From Paenibacillus sp. FSL H7-0326 (GTDB taxonomy: Bacteria; Bacillota; Bacilli; Paenibacillales; Paenibacillaceae): a stretch of DNA of 64,000 bases. This document shows, in pieces, positions 42,321 to 51,097 of this stretch (positions are counted from its first letter, which is position 1; each line of letters begins with the position of its first letter). The DNA is taken from contig NZ_MPVN01000004.1 of the NCBI RefSeq assembly GCF_001955535.1, positions 372,001-436,000 on the forward strand. Reading direction: 5' to 3'. Below the pieces are notes generated by a model. That model did not search any database, was not told the origin of the DNA, and was given only the letters and a program-made list of their open reading frames with translations. The translations under genes and the position numbers were made by a program.

Positions 42321-44428
42321 TGCCAAAGTCGTCTCGTCATCGTCATGCTGCTGCCAGAGTCGCCAAGTTATTTTTAGGATTATCCATGCTCTTATCTATT
42401 TTCATTCCTTCGCTTGCATTAACCTCAGCTAAGGCAGAGGCCGCTGATGCTTATAAAATTGTCGGATATTATCCGGCCTGGGCAGCCTATGGCAGAACTT
42501 ACAATGTAACGGATATCGATCCAACCAAGGTGACGCATATCAATTATGCTTTTGCTGATATTTGCTGGAATGGGATTCACGGAAATGCTGATCCTACAGG
42601 TCCGAACCCAGTAACCTGGAGCTGTCAGGATGAGAAGGGACAGACGATCAACGTACCGAACGGTACGATTGTACTTGGCGATCCCTGGATTGATACCGGT
42701 AAGCAGTTTGCAGGAGATACATGGGATCAACCCTATGCCGGCAACATTAATCAGCTGAATAAACTGAAGCAGATTAACCCTAATCTGAAGACAATTATTT
42801 CCGTTGGCGGCTGGACGTGGTCTAATCGTTTCTCCGATGTCGCGGCAACCGCGGCAACTAGAGAGACCTTTGCCAATTCGGCGGTAGATTTCCTGCGGAA
42901 GTATAACTTTGACGGTGTAGATCTGGACTGGGAATACCCGGTTTCAGGCGGACTTGAAGGTAACAGCAAACGCCCTCAAGACAAACAGAATTACACGCTC
43001 CTGCTTAGCAAAATCCGTGAGAAGCTGAATGCAGCAGAAGCAGTGGATGGCAAGGATTATCTGCTGACGATCGCAAGCGGAGCCTCCCCGAGCTATGTAG
43101 CCAATACGGAGCTGGCGAATATCGCATCTATCGTAGATTGGATCAACATTATGACATATGACTTTAATGGTGCATGGCAAAAGATCTCAGCACATAACGC
43201 GCCGCTGTATAATGACCCGGCGGCTGCTGCCGCAGGTGTGCCTGATACCAGCACGTTTAATGTCTCGGCTGGGGCACAGGGACATCTTGATGCAGGCGTG
43301 CCTGCAAGCAAGCTTGTACTGGGCGTGCCATTCTACGGCCGCGGCTGGGATGGCTGTACACAGACGAGTAACGGACAGTATCAAACATGCTCGGGTGGTT
43401 CCTCCGTAGGAACATGGGAGCCAGGCTCATTTGATTTTTACGATCTGGAAGCGAACTACATTAACAAGAACGGATATACGCGTTACTGGAACGATACGGC
43501 CAAGGTTCCTTATCTGTACAATGCATCGAATAAGCGCTTCATCAGCTATGATGATGTGGAATCCCTCGGACACAAGACCGCTTATATCAAGAGCAAAGGA
43601 CTTGGCGGAGCGATGTTCTGGGAGCTGAGCGGAGACCGTAATAAGACACTCCAGAATAAGCTGAAGGCGGATCTGTCTACCGGAGGCACAACGCCGCCTC
43701 CTGCGGATACGACTGCACCAAGCGCTCCAGCGAATGCTCGATCGACGGCGGTTACGGCAAGCTCCGTGACGCTCGCATGGAACGCTTCCACAGACAACGT
43801 GGGGGTTACCGGCTACAACGTGTATAATGGTGCAAACCTGGCAGCAACCACTACAGGTACAACGGCTACGGTCAGCTCGCTTGCGGCGAACACTTCTTAC
43901 ACCTTTACGGTGAAGGCGAAAGACGCCGCCGGCAACTTATCAGCTGCCAGCAATGCAGTAACTGTGAAGACTTCCAGCACGACACCGCCTTCCGATTCGA
44001 CGGCTCCAACCGTACCGGCTAATCTGACCTCCACAGCCCAAACGACCTCCAGTGTCTCACTGAGCTGGGCGGCTTCCACGGACAATGTCGGTGTGACAGG
44101 GTATGAAGTATACAATGGAGGGAATTTGGCAACGACAGTAACCGGAACTACAGCGACAATCAGTGGTCTTGCGGCAAATACCACATATACTTTCACAGTG
44201 AAAGCGAAGGATGCCGCCGGCAATCTGTCTGCGGCAAGCAGCGCGCTTAGTGTGAAGACCAAGGCGGAAACAGGTAATCCAGGTGCTTCACCTTGGCAAG
44301 CGAATACAGCATATACGGTTGGTCAGCTGGTGACCTATAACGGCAGCACATATAAATGCCTGCAAGCCCACACTTCCTTACCGGGCTGGGAGCCTGCGAA
44401 TGTGCCGGCCTTGTGGCAGAAGCAATAG
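42320..44428 (+). CDS. Secreted GH18 chitinase: GH18 - FN3 - FN3 - CBM5 (ChiA1-like)
   Basis: A 702-residue secreted enzyme. Signal peptide ~1-37 (ends KAEA-ADA), large GH18 domain (~43-450) with the chitinase insertion domain, typical of processive subfamily A. Catalytic motif DGVDLDWEYP (198-207, acid E205), product-site MTYDFNGAW and FYGRGWDGC. Then two FN3 domains (~465-550, ~555-642) almost copies of each other, and a C-terminal CBM5 (~658-702; GWEPANVPALWQK). Overlapping stop/start with the upstream chitinase couples their translation. The pair should act together on insoluble chitin. Confidence 0.95.
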   Translation: MPKSSRHRHAAARVAKLFLGLSMLLSIFIPSLALTSAKAEAADAYKIVGYYPAWAAYGRTYNVTDIDPTKVTHINYAFADICWNGIHGNADPTGPNPVTWSCQDEKGQTINVPNGTIVLGDPWIDTGKQFAGDTWDQPYAGNINQLNKLKQINPNLKTIISVGGWTWSNRFSDVAATAATRETFANSAVDFLRKYNFDGVDLDWEYPVSGGLEGNSKRPQDKQNYTLLLSKIREKLNAAEAVDGKDYLLTIASGASPSYVANTELANIASIVDWINIMTYDFNGAWQKISAHNAPLYNDPAAAAAGVPDTSTFNVSAGAQGHLDAGVPASKLVLGVPFYGRGWDGCTQTSNGQYQTCSGGSSVGTWEPGSFDFYDLEANYINKNGYTRYWNDTAKVPYLYNASNKRFISYDDVESLGHKTAYIKSKGLGGAMFWELSGDRNKTLQNKLKADLSTGGTTPPPADTTAPSAPANARSTAVTASSVTLAWNASTDNVGVTGYNVYNGANLAATTTGTTATVSSLAANTSYTFTVKAKDAAGNLSAASNAVTVKTSSTTPPSDSTAPTVPANLTSTAQTTSSVSLSWAASTDNVGVTGYEVYNGGNLATTVTGTTATISGLAANTTYTFTVKAKDAAGNLSAASSALSVKTKAETGNPGASPWQANTAYTVGQLVTYNGSTYKCLQAHTSLPGWEPANVPALWQKQ
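43700..44265 (+). repeat. Tandem FN3-coding repeat inside the chitinase gene
   Basis: Two adjacent FN3 units encode nearly the same protein (both contain WxASTDNVGVTGY and YTFTVKAKDAAGNLSAAS). A third, more diverged unit lies in the upstream chitinase gene (~41030-41275). They are potential sites for recombination between modules. Confidence 0.85.
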
Positions 44429-44775
44429 CTGCGAGAAACGGCAGTACAAACGGCAGTACAAACATTTAGCACAAAATCAGCTGCAACAAGGAGCTCAGGC
44501 GGCGGCCAGATCAGGAGGAGTGTAATGATTTCTATCCATTTGGTAAGCCAAACCACTGCATTGAATTCATTGTTATAGTAACCGTAATCAAAACCATAAG
44601 AGACGCTTCCGGTTTTTTCTCGGAGGCGTCTCTTTTTTACGTCTTATGCACGTTGAAATACAGCGTTACATGTCATTTCATCTGTGATTCTGTCAAAATC
44701 CTGTGATAGAATAGGAAAAAACGCTTTAGTCAGGCGCATTCGCTGAAAGAGCGTCAATAGAAGGGTTGGATTCAT
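44429..44775 (+). terminator. Chitinase operon terminator within a gene-free gap
   Basis: AGAGACGCTTCCG (44599-44611) pairs with CGGAGGCGTCTCT (44621-44633), followed by TTTTTTAC. Just after the chitinase stop, a 12-base unit ACGGCAGTACAA is repeated twice (44438-44461). Nothing else is seen in this gap. Confidence 0.85.
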
Positions 44776-45273
44776 GTGATTATTATCCAGGAGGCCATAG
44801 AGGTCCGGCTATCGCATCTAAGAGATGCAAGACAGCTTATGGATCTGGATGCACTTGTATGGGACGAGCATACCGCACCTGGACCGGTCCAATGGACATC
44901 GAGGGAGCAGTATCTGAACGCTTGCCCGCCAGGGAGTCAAATCATCGCGGTTAGGGATACTCGCGTTGTCGGCTATGTTGGATTCAGAGCACCGACTGGA
45001 CTGAGAAGCAATGCACATGTGTTGGAGATTCATATCGCTGTCCATCCTGCCTACCAGAAGCAAGGGATTGGGAGCATGCTTATGGATTCGGTGAAAGAGC
45101 TGGCGAGAGAACAACAAGTGAAGAAGCTCCGTTTAAGAGTGCTGTCCCATAATAGAAGGGCGCTTGCATTCTATCAGAAATGCGGCTTTATTGAGGAAGG
45201 CCGTCTGCTGAATGAATTCTGTATCGGCGGTAAATACGTTGATGATATATTGATGCGCTATTTGTTGAAGTAA
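44776..45273 (+). CDS. GNAT-family N-acetyltransferase
   Basis: A 165-residue acetyltransferase: HVLEIHIAVHPAYQKQGIGS is motif A with the acetyl-CoA loop QKQGIG, then RLRVLSHNRRALAFYQKCGF and EEGRLLNEFCIGGKYVDDIL (motif B), closest to the L-amino acid/phosphinothricin-like or RimI/PhnO-like groups. Start is GTG 44776. The substrate is unknown. Monocistronic. Confidence 0.87.
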   Translation: MIIIQEAIEVRLSHLRDARQLMDLDALVWDEHTAPGPVQWTSREQYLNACPPGSQIIAVRDTRVVGYVGFRAPTGLRSNAHVLEIHIAVHPAYQKQGIGSMLMDSVKELAREQQVKKLRLRVLSHNRRALAFYQKCGFIEEGRLLNEFCIGGKYVDDILMRYLLK

Positions 45274-45315
45274 TGGATGGACTGCGTTACTTAATTGGAG
45301 TGAAAAATTAGGCGA

Positions 45316-45353
45316 CCGTCTGATTCTTATTGTAAGAAGCAGACGGTTTTTTT
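45316..45353 (+). terminator. Terminator after the GNAT gene
   Basis: CCGTCTG (45316-45322) and CAGACGG (45340-45346), with inner ATTCTTA/TAAGAA pairing, then T7. Confidence 0.85.
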
Positions 45354-45397
45354 GCTGTGGTGAGAAACCGACAGGTGATAGAGAAATCATTGAGAAA

Positions 45398-45426
45398 TGA
45401 ACCGATTTTTGTTCTCAATTGTCTAT
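45398..45426 (+). promoter_or_regulatory. ECF-sigma-type promoter before the broken sigma gene
   Basis: TGAACC (45398-45403), 17-base spacer, GTCTAT (45421-45426). This fits the AAC / CGTC-like consensus of autoregulated ECF sigma factors, 23 bases before the sigma gene start. Confidence 0.5.
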
Positions 45427-45448
45427 ATAGCATCAGATAAAGAGAGGG

Positions 45449-45730
45449 GTGAAGTCATTGACCGAACGAGAGCTGTTTGACTCGTACCATAAGGACGTGT
45501 ACAGAACATGCTACTACATGCTAAGGCATGCACAGGATGCCGAAGATGCATGCCATGATATTTTTATTACGGTATTCCGTCAGCAACAAGACTTTGCAGG
45601 TAATGGGGAAAACAAAAGGATGGATGTGTACGAGAATTACCAGGAGCGAATGAGCTCGAGCTTTATGCTTATATGTACGGTATCGAGCAGCCAGAAGCTG
45701 TGCTTCGTGTAGCTCTCACTGACGGCGAAT
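45449..45730 (+). pseudogene. Remnant of an ECF sigma factor / anti-sigma pair, internal deletion
   Basis: The first ~48 residues are ECF sigma region 2 (ELFDSYHKDVYRTCYYMLRH, AQDAEDACHDIFITVFRQ). The frame then leaves homology and ends at 45712 after only 87 residues; full ECF factors have ~170-190. In another frame, 45600-45730 encodes RELPGANELELYAYMYGIEQ plus PEAVLRVALTDGE and a stop, which looks like the C-terminus of a secreted or anti-sigma protein. The simplest reading is a deletion that joined the head of a sigma gene to the tail of its neighbour. Confidence 0.6.
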
Positions 45731-45797
45731 AAACATACTGATTCATAGCTATTCTAGATGCAGCAATAGGAGAGTTCATTCGAATTCAACATTAAGC

Positions 45798-45830
45798 GAG
45801 GCTGTCCGCAAGCAGGACAGCCTCTTTGTT
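45798..45830 (+). terminator. Terminator after the sigma-factor remnant
   Basis: GAGGCTGTCC-gcaagca-GGACAGCCTC perfect hairpin followed by TTTG. Confidence 0.8.
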
Positions 45831-45853
45831 CATATTCTTATATTAGAGTTAGC

Positions 45854-46069
45854 TTATTCCCGATATTTCGTTTCGTGCACTGTCTGCGGCGCCTGCTGAG
45901 GTCCGAACTCCACCTTGGCGGAGATTCTTTTGCTTGATGCCTGTGTGTTCTCTGTGCCTGAATTTAGCTGCGCTTGATTGCTGTATGGACTTGCATTCAG
46001 CGCCATTCCCATCGTTAAAGTCATCGCAAGTGAGCTGGACATCACCCATTGCGACATCGTCTTATTCAT
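45854..46069 (-). CDS. Small secreted peptide of unknown function
   Basis: A 71-residue product with a signal peptide (MNKTMSQWVMSSSLAMTLTM, likely cleaved near ALNA-S) and a ~45-residue hydrophilic mature part rich in Gln, Ser and Thr with no Cys. AAGGGAAGG lies nine bases before the ATG, supporting translation. I do not recognise a family. It is convergent with the sigma-factor remnant; a past regulatory link is possible but unsupported. Confidence 0.6.
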   Translation of the reverse strand: MNKTMSQWVMSSSLAMTLTMGMALNASPYSNQAQLNSGTENTQASSKRISAKVEFGPQQAPQTVHETKYRE

Positions 46070-46159
46070 GTGTTCATACCTTCCCTTCCTAATGTGGGGA
46101 CATGTATACTTTAACCAAACGGGATGAAGTCAGGATGAAGAGAAGCTTAAGCTCACATT

Positions 46160-46190
46160 AAAAATAGAAAAGGCCTATCTGCATAGGCCT
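46160..46190 (-). terminator. Terminator of the RimJ/RimL-type acetyltransferase gene
   Basis: Read on the minus strand: AGGCCTAT-gcag-ATAGGCCT followed by TTTTCTATTTTT. Confidence 0.8.
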
Positions 46191-46218
46191 AATCATGTTC
46201 ATTATGTAGTATAGATCG

Positions 46219-46767
46219 TTACCGGAGCAGCTTCCATTCGCTTTGGAGCATGCCATACACGGCATGGTTCACATAGCCCTGCGGCAGCTTCTCTGCCTCC
46301 CGGACAATCCCTTCGAGGACAAATCCGAGTCTCTCTGGAATTCCGCGGCTCTTGTGATTACCAGTAGCGCAGCGGATCTCCACCCGGTTCAAATCAAGCT
46401 CAATGAGCGCGTAATCTACAAGCGCGCGGCAGGCCGAGCTCATGAGTCCCTGACCTTCATGATTTTTGCCAAGCCAGTAGCCGATGCTCACAGATCTGTT
46501 ATTCCAATCAATTTCATGAAAGCCGATCACGCCGGCAAGCTCATCTTTGACCCAAATTCCAGCTGTGAATCCACCATTTTCAGAGCCTTGCTTGAGCGAA
46601 TTTTTGATGAAATTAACGGAATGCTGTTGTTCAACAATCTGATCTACCCATGGCAGCCATTCGCGCAGCCGCTCTCTGGATCGATCTGTAAGATTAAACA
46701 ATGCACCAGCGTGCTCGAGTGACAGGGGTCTTAATTCAATATCTTCATCGACCTTGTATGCAAACAT
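46219..46767 (-). CDS. GNAT-family acetyltransferase, RimJ/RimL/YdaF type
   Basis: A 182-residue acetyltransferase: ELRPLSLEHAGALFNLTDRS and REWLPWVDQIV at the start, VIGFHEIDWNNRSVSIGYWL, KNHEGQGLMSSACRALVDYA (acetyl-CoA loop), and RVEIRCATGNHKSRGIPERL. Members acetylate ribosomal proteins or small molecules; the substrate is open. The ATG at 46767 is seven bases after GAAGG; upstream in-frame ATGs lie in or before that site. Confidence 0.88.
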   Translation of the reverse strand: MFAYKVDEDIELRPLSLEHAGALFNLTDRSRERLREWLPWVDQIVEQQHSVNFIKNSLKQGSENGGFTAGIWVKDELAGVIGFHEIDWNNRSVSIGYWLGKNHEGQGLMSSACRALVDYALIELDLNRVEIRCATGNHKSRGIPERLGFVLEGIVREAEKLPQGYVNHAVYGMLQSEWKLLR

Positions 46768-46830
46768 CATCAAACCTTCTTTCATCCATAGAGTAAAATA
46801 GATAGATCAATACTTTTATATGAGTTAGAT

Positions 46831-47085
46831 TTATCTAGATAACGGGATTTTTTGCTCCAGTGCATAGATATCGTCTTCCATGGATACCATCCGCTGATTG
46901 ACGAGTGTGCGGCAGTCACTTAGTGCCTGATTATATATATAGGGAGAAAGTGATGTCAGGAAGAAATCAAGCATGCTGTCTGCTGCCAGCTCACCGATGG
47001 TTTCTCCCCGCTCTTCTTCAAAATGCTGCTGGATTAGACGAATCATGTGCTCTTTCTGCTCTTTGGGCAATTTTGTAGCCTTCAT
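46831..47085 (-). CDS. DUF2164 family protein
   Basis: An 84-residue soluble protein with the DUF2164 pattern: LPKEQKEHMIRLIQQHFEEE, ETIGELAADSMLDFFLTSLS, and IYNQALSDCRTLVNQRMVSM. Function unknown. ATG 47085 follows AAAGGAG by eight bases; an upstream in-frame TTG is closer than usual. No terminator is obvious before the acetyltransferase, so it may be cotranscribed with it. Confidence 0.82.
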   Translation of the reverse strand: MKATKLPKEQKEHMIRLIQQHFEEERGETIGELAADSMLDFFLTSLSPYIYNQALSDCRTLVNQRMVSMEDDIYALEQKIPLSR

Positions 47086-47201
47086 CAAATATACTCCTTT
47101 TACACCTCATTTTCCTTCATGCTACCTTATATTAGGCGAACCGTCAAAATGACATTTACAGATCAATAACAAGCACATTATGTAGAAAGGAGGTGCCGAA
47201 T

Positions 47202-47492
47202 ATGCCCATGCGTTCCTTTACCAAAGTACTGCTCTGGCTGTCGATGATTAGTATGGTGGTCACTTTGGTTATGCTGTGGATGACAAGAGAAAATATATTA
47301 GCCGTCCTATTTATCCCGATGATTGCAGCGACTCTGTATGCTCCGAATGGCATGCTCAGCAGTACGCTCTCCTGGGTAATTCTTGTATCGGGGTACCTGC
47401 TGCTATTCGCAATTCTCATACTGGATATGTACCTTATTCGGTTTATCGCCCGTATTTTACAAAAAGCAATGAGAGGGAATTCCCATCTTTAA
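47202..47492 (+). CDS. Small hypothetical membrane protein
   Basis: A 96-residue protein with three hydrophobic segments (about 8-27, 32-47, 55-80) and a basic C-terminus (RFIARILQKAMRGNSHL). An excellent AAAGGAGG site lies seven bases before ATG 47202. No family recognised. It precedes glnS by about 150 bases with no clear terminator between. Confidence 0.65.
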   Translation: MPMRSFTKVLLWLSMISMVVTLVMLWMTRENILAVLFIPMIAATLYAPNGMLSSTLSWVILVSGYLLLFAILILDMYLIRFIARILQKAMRGNSHL

Positions 47493-47640
47493 AGAAATGT
47501 AATTGTTATACTGGATTCGATATGTCAGAATCATTGCGGTGCGCTGAAGTTAAAGGTATATTTATTAGATCAGGATTATGCATTATTCGATCATATTTAA
47601 GGTATAGTCGATACAATTTACGAGAGAAAGGTTGATAATT

Positions 47641-49344
47641 GTGGAGAAGTCCTTAACCCCCTCCAATTTTATAAAAAACGTGATCTCCGAGGATCTTCGT
47701 GCAGGTAAAGTGAAGGAAGTTGTCACTCGGTTCCCGCCCGAGCCGAATGGATATCTACATATTGGACATGCCAAGGCCATTTGGATTAATTTTGCGCTTG
47801 CTGAAGAATTTGGCGGCAGTACCAACTTGCGCTTCGATGATACGAATCCGGCAAAGGAAGACGAAGAGTATGTGAAATCCATTCAGGAAGATGTGAAATG
47901 GCTCGGCTATGAATGGAAGGAAAAAAGATTCGCATCGGATTATTTTGAACAAATGTATGAAGCGGCAGTCAAGTTGATTAAGAAAGGTCTTGCTTACGTC
48001 GATGATCTGAGTGCGGACCAAATCCGCGAGCTGCGCGGAACATTGACTGAGCCAGGCAAGAACAGCCCATACCGTGATCGCAGCGTTGAAGAGAATCTGG
48101 AGCTGTTCACACAGATGCGAAACGGTGAATTCAAGGACGGCGAGCGTGTGCTGCGTGCCAAGATTGACATGGCCTCCCCGAACATCAATCTGCGGGACCC
48201 TGTTATTTACCGGATTGCTCATGTCACTCATCACAATACCGGAGATCAATGGTGCATTTATCCGATGTATACCTTTGCCCATCCGCTGGAGGATGCGATC
48301 GAGCATGTGACTCACTCCCTCTGTTCCCTGGAGTTCGAGGACCAGCGTCCGTTCTACGATTGGGTCATTGAGCATTGTGAAATGGATGCAAAGCCTCATC
48401 AATATGAATTTGGCCGTCTTAATCTGGCCCAAACCGTAACGAGTAAACGCAAATTAAAGCTCCTCGTGGACGAAGGGCATGTCGATGGCTGGGATGATCC
48501 GCGGATGCCGACCATCTCGGGACTTCGCCGCAGAGGCTATACGCCGGAAGCGCTGCGGGAGTTTGTCTATGAGACAGGAATCTCCAAGAGCCAAGGCCTG
48601 GTTGATCTGCAAATGCTGGAGCACTTTATCCGCGAGGACTTGAAGCTGAAGGCACCTCGTACAATGGCTGTGCTTGATCCGATCAAGGTCGTTATTACGA
48701 ATTATCCAGAAGGTCAAACCGAAATGCTGGAGGCAGAGAACAATCAGGAGAATGAAGAGATGGGCACTCGCCAAATTCCGTTCTCCCGCGAAATCTACAT
48801 TGAGCGCGAGGACTTTATGGAGGATCCGCCGAGCAAATATTTCCGTCTGTTCCCTGGGAACGAGGTTCGTCTGAAGCATGCCTACTTCATTAAATGTAAT
48901 GATGTTATCAAGGACGAAGAAGGCAACGTTGTTGAGATTCACTGCACCTATGATCCTGAAACGAAGAGCGGTTCCGGCTTTACCGGCCGCAAGGTCAAAG
49001 GCACGATTCACTGGGTGGAGGCAAGTCAAGCGATTCCGGCAGAATTCCGCCTGTTCGAGCCGCTGATCAACAAGGAAGAGCCGGAAGGCGATACAGAGCT
49101 TGAGGAGGAAAAAGAAGCTTCGGTTGCAGCACCTAAGTCATTCCTTGATGAGCTGAACCCGAATTCGCTGACCATCGTTCACGGCTATGTCGAGCCGAAT
49201 ATGGCGGATGCCAAGCCGCAGGACAAGTTCCAGTTCTTCCGCCATGGCTACTTTAATGTGGATTCCAAATATTCGGAGCCAGGCAAGCCTGTGTTTAACC
49301 GGGTTGTGTCACTGAAGAGCTCCTTCCATTTGCCGAAGGCGTAA
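47641..49344 (+). CDS. glnS: Glutaminyl-tRNA synthetase
   Basis: A 567-residue class I synthetase that charges tRNA-Gln with glutamine. HIGH-type motif in PPEPNGYLHIGHAKAI, KMSKS-type in TVTSKRKLKLL, amino acid pocket NLRFDDTNPAKEDEEYV, and the GlnRS signature HNTGDQWCIYPMYTFAHPLE. The C-terminal two-barrel anticodon domain is complete, with an acidic insert near 505-525 (EEPEGDTELEEEKEAS). Most Bacillales lack GlnRS and use GluRS plus GatCAB. GTG 47641 is favoured over TTG 47632, which abuts the AGAAAGG site. No T-box leader was found upstream. Confidence 0.95.
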   Translation: MEKSLTPSNFIKNVISEDLRAGKVKEVVTRFPPEPNGYLHIGHAKAIWINFALAEEFGGSTNLRFDDTNPAKEDEEYVKSIQEDVKWLGYEWKEKRFASDYFEQMYEAAVKLIKKGLAYVDDLSADQIRELRGTLTEPGKNSPYRDRSVEENLELFTQMRNGEFKDGERVLRAKIDMASPNINLRDPVIYRIAHVTHHNTGDQWCIYPMYTFAHPLEDAIEHVTHSLCSLEFEDQRPFYDWVIEHCEMDAKPHQYEFGRLNLAQTVTSKRKLKLLVDEGHVDGWDDPRMPTISGLRRRGYTPEALREFVYETGISKSQGLVDLQMLEHFIREDLKLKAPRTMAVLDPIKVVITNYPEGQTEMLEAENNQENEEMGTRQIPFSREIYIEREDFMEDPPSKYFRLFPGNEVRLKHAYFIKCNDVIKDEEGNVVEIHCTYDPETKSGSGFTGRKVKGTIHWVEASQAIPAEFRLFEPLINKEEPEGDTELEEEKEASVAAPKSFLDELNPNSLTIVHGYVEPNMADAKPQDKFQFFRHGYFNVDSKYSEPGKPVFNRVVSLKSSFHLPKA

Positions 49345-49660
49345 AATGGAAGGAATGAAAGATCATGTTGAGGCTTATGGCCGCTCCGGCAGCAGATGAT
49401 CCCTCTGGTCGCTGTTGCTTTACGAATTTGATGATTTGATTAACATAATGCTGGGCAAATTCGAAAGCAAAGGCGAACGCTAACGCTCCTACGTGATCAT
49501 TCTGCTTCCTTCGCTTAACGCCTCAAGTAACTATTTTCAATCTTCCACTCTCCGAAAAGGAGAATGGAAGGAGTGGGATAGATGTAGGGGGCGCTGATGC
49601 TGCTCAGCGTGATGAACTTCAAATAATCCATTTTCCGCTCTTCTCGGGCGGAGATATAGG
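49345..49660. repeat. Gene-free gap after glnS with repeat-like sequence and a hairpin
   Basis: CTTCCACTCTCC (49542-49553) and GGAGAATGGAAG (49559-49570) form a hairpin with one mismatch. The stretch around 49455-49525 (GCGAACGCTAACGCTCCTAC and flanks) has the look of a dispersed intergenic repeat with short self-complementary words, but only one copy is in the window. No credible gene. Confidence 0.35.
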
Positions 49661-49697
49661 AAACGCCGTTCTCTAATGTACAGAGAACGGCGTTTTT
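49661..49697. terminator. Bidirectional terminator between glnS and the convergent MFS gene
   Basis: AAACGCCGTTCTCT (49661-49674) pairs perfectly with AGAGAACGGCGTTT (49682-49695), flanked by T7 on one side. Confidence 0.9.
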
Positions 49698-50891
49698 TTA
49701 GCTTCCGACCTTGTAGCTGGAAGGCAGTGGAGGCTGGTATCCGTATTTCTTCACGATATAAAACATGATCCCAAACCCGATGATGCCGATCACGGACAAA
49801 ATGACCCCATACTGATACATGACAGATGCGCCGAAGTTCTGGAACATGAATCCCCCGAAGATTCCGGCGATAACGCCGGATACGCCGCCCCAGGAGAGCG
49901 TATAGAGCGCCTGCCCGGATGAACGATAAGGTCTCGGGATGAAGAGCATCGTCAGCTGGGTGCCTACATAGAAATACCCTCCGAAGGTTACCGAGTGAAG
50001 CAGCTGAATGAATGCGATCTGCAGCGGATCTGTCGCCAGCGCCATCAGCTCCCAGCGTACGGCGAAGAGGATGCTGACCACGGTCAGACAGCCCAGCATA
50101 ACGGTCATCTTACGCTTTAGAAACCGATCAAATAAGAGGAACACTGCCACTTCCAATATGGAGGACATAAATACGGCAAGTCCAACCATCTGCTTGCTTC
50201 CTCCGAGCTCGGTAATGTACAGCGAGACGAACGCACTGTTCATCGCATTCGGCACGGAGACCAGAACACCGAGGATAATAAAAGTCATGAAATAAGGGTT
50301 AAGCACCACTTGACCAAACCCGCGCATACTGACGACCGGACCGTCCGAGGTTCGCTGCAGCTGCGGCAGAAGAACAGCGAAGAAGATGGCCGTCAGCAGC
50401 AGCACACTGAATACGATCGATATGCCGCTGTCACCGAGCCGATCCATGACTGGACCTGCAGCGACAGCAGTCAGCGCCCAGCCGAGAGATCCCCATAGAC
50501 GAAATGAGCCAAATTTATGGTTCGTCCCATCAATGTATACCAGGATCATGCTGTTGGTTTGTGCGAATAAGGGACTCTGGAAAAAATAGAAGAAGATCAT
50601 CGCTGCAAAAATAAGGCTATACGTCGGAGCAAGAAATACAGCCTGTACGAATACCAGCGTCCCTGCTAACATGAGAAGAACCGTCTTACGGATATTTTGC
50701 GAGCGGTCGCTCATGAAGCCCCAGAAGGGGTTGGCGAAGAGGGACACGAAGGGGCCAATGGCCATAAGTGTTCCGATCTGAAGCTTGGTTAATCCATTAT
50801 TTTGGAGATAAATTGAGAAAAAGCTGGTGAACACGGCGACAGCACCGTACACGAAGAAGTTATACAGCTTCAGCTGCGATAATGTATGCAA
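49698..50891 (-). CDS. MFS transporter, LacY/nucleoside-permease-like (YwbF/HcaT type)
   Basis: A 397-residue protein with 12 predicted helices. FFSIYLQNNGLTKLQIGTLM, NPFWGFMSDRSQNIRKTVLL (motif A-like) and FRLWGSLGWALTAVAAGPVM are typical of the MFS_1-like group containing phenylpropionate and sugar symporters. The start must be TTG at 50891, since the frame is closed just upstream; AAAGGA lies 11 bases before it. Divergent from mobA across ~200 bases. Confidence 0.87.
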   Translation of the reverse strand: MHTLSQLKLYNFFVYGAVAVFTSFFSIYLQNNGLTKLQIGTLMAIGPFVSLFANPFWGFMSDRSQNIRKTVLLMLAGTLVFVQAVFLAPTYSLIFAAMIFFYFFQSPLFAQTNSMILVYIDGTNHKFGSFRLWGSLGWALTAVAAGPVMDRLGDSGISIVFSVLLLTAIFFAVLLPQLQRTSDGPVVSMRGFGQVVLNPYFMTFIILGVLVSVPNAMNSAFVSLYITELGGSKQMVGLAVFMSSILEVAVFLLFDRFLKRKMTVMLGCLTVVSILFAVRWELMALATDPLQIAFIQLLHSVTFGGYFYVGTQLTMLFIPRPYRSSGQALYTLSWGGVSGVIAGIFGGFMFQNFGASVMYQYGVILSVIGIIGFGIMFYIVKKYGYQPPLPSSYKVGS

Positions 50892-51097
50892 AGGGATGCC
50901 ATTCCTTTCATTTCAGGTGGACCGAGCTAGGGTACTGCACAAGCAGGACAACTTCAAACCGATGGGTTTGACAATCCAAGAATCCCTCGCCTCTTTAGGT
51001 GGAGGGAGTGTTCAATACACTGTAGCATGTACTTGTAAGGGGATACAATCATTTTTGATACACATTTGCATTATTTTCGTGAGAGCGGGTGGATTTA

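Noticed and set aside
50903..50945. T-box or Moco-riboswitch-like sequence (GGTGGACCG...) before mobA
   Set aside because: It does not match the T-box AGGGTGGNACCGCG well. There is no specifier stem or antiterminator, and no Moco RNA core was recognised.
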